Part shown: piece after piece, positions 13,361 to 13,637 of the stretch
Position numbering within the stretch: position 1 is the first letter of the stretch
Layout of the letters: every line of letters begins with the position of its first letter
Source of the DNA: Flavobacteriaceae bacterium
GTDB lineage: Bacteria > Bacteroidota > Bacteroidia > Flavobacteriales > Flavobacteriaceae
Reading direction: 5' to 3'
DNA length: 13,637 nt
Assembly: GCA_947377425.1 (NCBI GenBank)
Contig: CANCFZ010000042.1
Coordinates: 1 to 13,637, forward strand
Made by a program: the position numbers and the translations under genes
The notes under the pieces: model-generated
The model's database searches: none
Seen by the model: the letters and a program-made list of their open reading frames with translations, nothing else
What the model was told of the DNA's origin: nothing

Positions 13361-13637
13361 TTATTTCAATTTTTCCTTCAAAAACAAACTCCGCTTTTCC
13401 TTCTAAAAACACATTACTATAAATAGAGCCTTTTTTCTCAAACGAAACTTTTAACGTTCCGCCTTCAACATTTATGTCAATAGCATTTGAATTTGTTTTT
13501 CCGATAGCATTCATGGCTATGGCGGTTGCGGTGGCTCCAGTTCCACATGACAAAGTTTCATCTTCAACGCCGCGTTCATAAGTTCTTAATCGGAAATGAT
13601 TATTCGAAATTTGATTCACAAAATTGACATTACTACC
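13353..13637 (-). CDS. dapF: Diaminopimelate epimerase DapF, C-terminal part
   Basis: The minus-strand frame is open to the window end, so 95 C-terminal residues of a longer gene are visible. It begins GSNVNFV and contains RTYERGVEDETLSCGTGATA. The cysteine of SCGTG (residue 31 here) is one of the two catalytic cysteines that interconvert LL- and meso-diaminopimelate for lysine and peptidoglycan synthesis; the glutamate of YERGVE belongs to the same active site. The apparent first methionine at 13619 is an internal GTG valine, not a start. The C-terminus (GKIEITF) is followed by a TAA inside array R4, so the repeat borders the last codons. Confidence 0.95.
   Translation of the reverse strand, partial: GSNVNFVNQISNNHFRLRTYERGVEDETLSCGTGATATAIAMNAIGKTNSNAIDINVEGGTLKVSFEKKGSIYSNVFLEGKAEFVFEGKIEITF

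Overview
The window looks like chromosomal DNA from a member of the Flavobacteriaceae (Bacteroidota), probably Flavobacterium or a close relative. It is AT-rich and ribosome binding sites are weak. Several intergenic regions carry the Bacteroidota -7 element TAnnTTTG. The protein set also fits: RibD, YigZ, a YbgC-type thioesterase, DnaA, an RsmI-like methylase, a DUF2279 protein and MltG. This assignment rests on pattern recognition, not on a database search.

Layout. (1) 1-591: the 3' end of a MacB/FtsX-type ABC transporter permease. (2) 592-1103: no intact gene. It holds a four-helix-bundle (S23/IVS-type) gene on the minus strand, broken by one early in-frame TGA and flanked by inverted arrays of a TACGARR heptamer repeat. 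(3) Minus strand: a GNAT acetyltransferase followed by prmC. prmC carries another heptamer array inside its coding sequence and takes its stop codon from the flanking array. (4) Plus strand: ribD, a HAD hydrolase and yigZ, tightly packed; then a thioesterase convergent with them by a single base. (5) dnaA, then an operon of a low-molecular-weight phosphatase and an RsmI-like methylase. (6) 8125-10064: a two-gene unit with its own promoter, overlapping by 4 bases, coding for a soluble SPFH/coiled-coil protein and a divergent NAD-kinase-fold protein with altered active-site motifs. (7) Minus strand: dapF (partial), GNAT, mltG, a DUF2279 protein and, with its own promoter, a lysozyme-like wall hydrolase.

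How the genes work together. Most are core housekeeping functions: release-factor methylation, riboflavin synthesis, replication initiation and cell-wall metabolism (dapF for meso-diaminopimelate, mltG for glycan-strand release, a lysozyme-like protein). The parts that depart from the ordinary are the TACGARR repeat family with its broken S23-type gene, which has reached coding sequence and two stop codons, and the SPFH plus NAD-kinase-like pair. Three genes (yigZ, mltG and the DUF2279 gene) appear to start at TTG just downstream of, and in frame with, the stop codon of the preceding gene.
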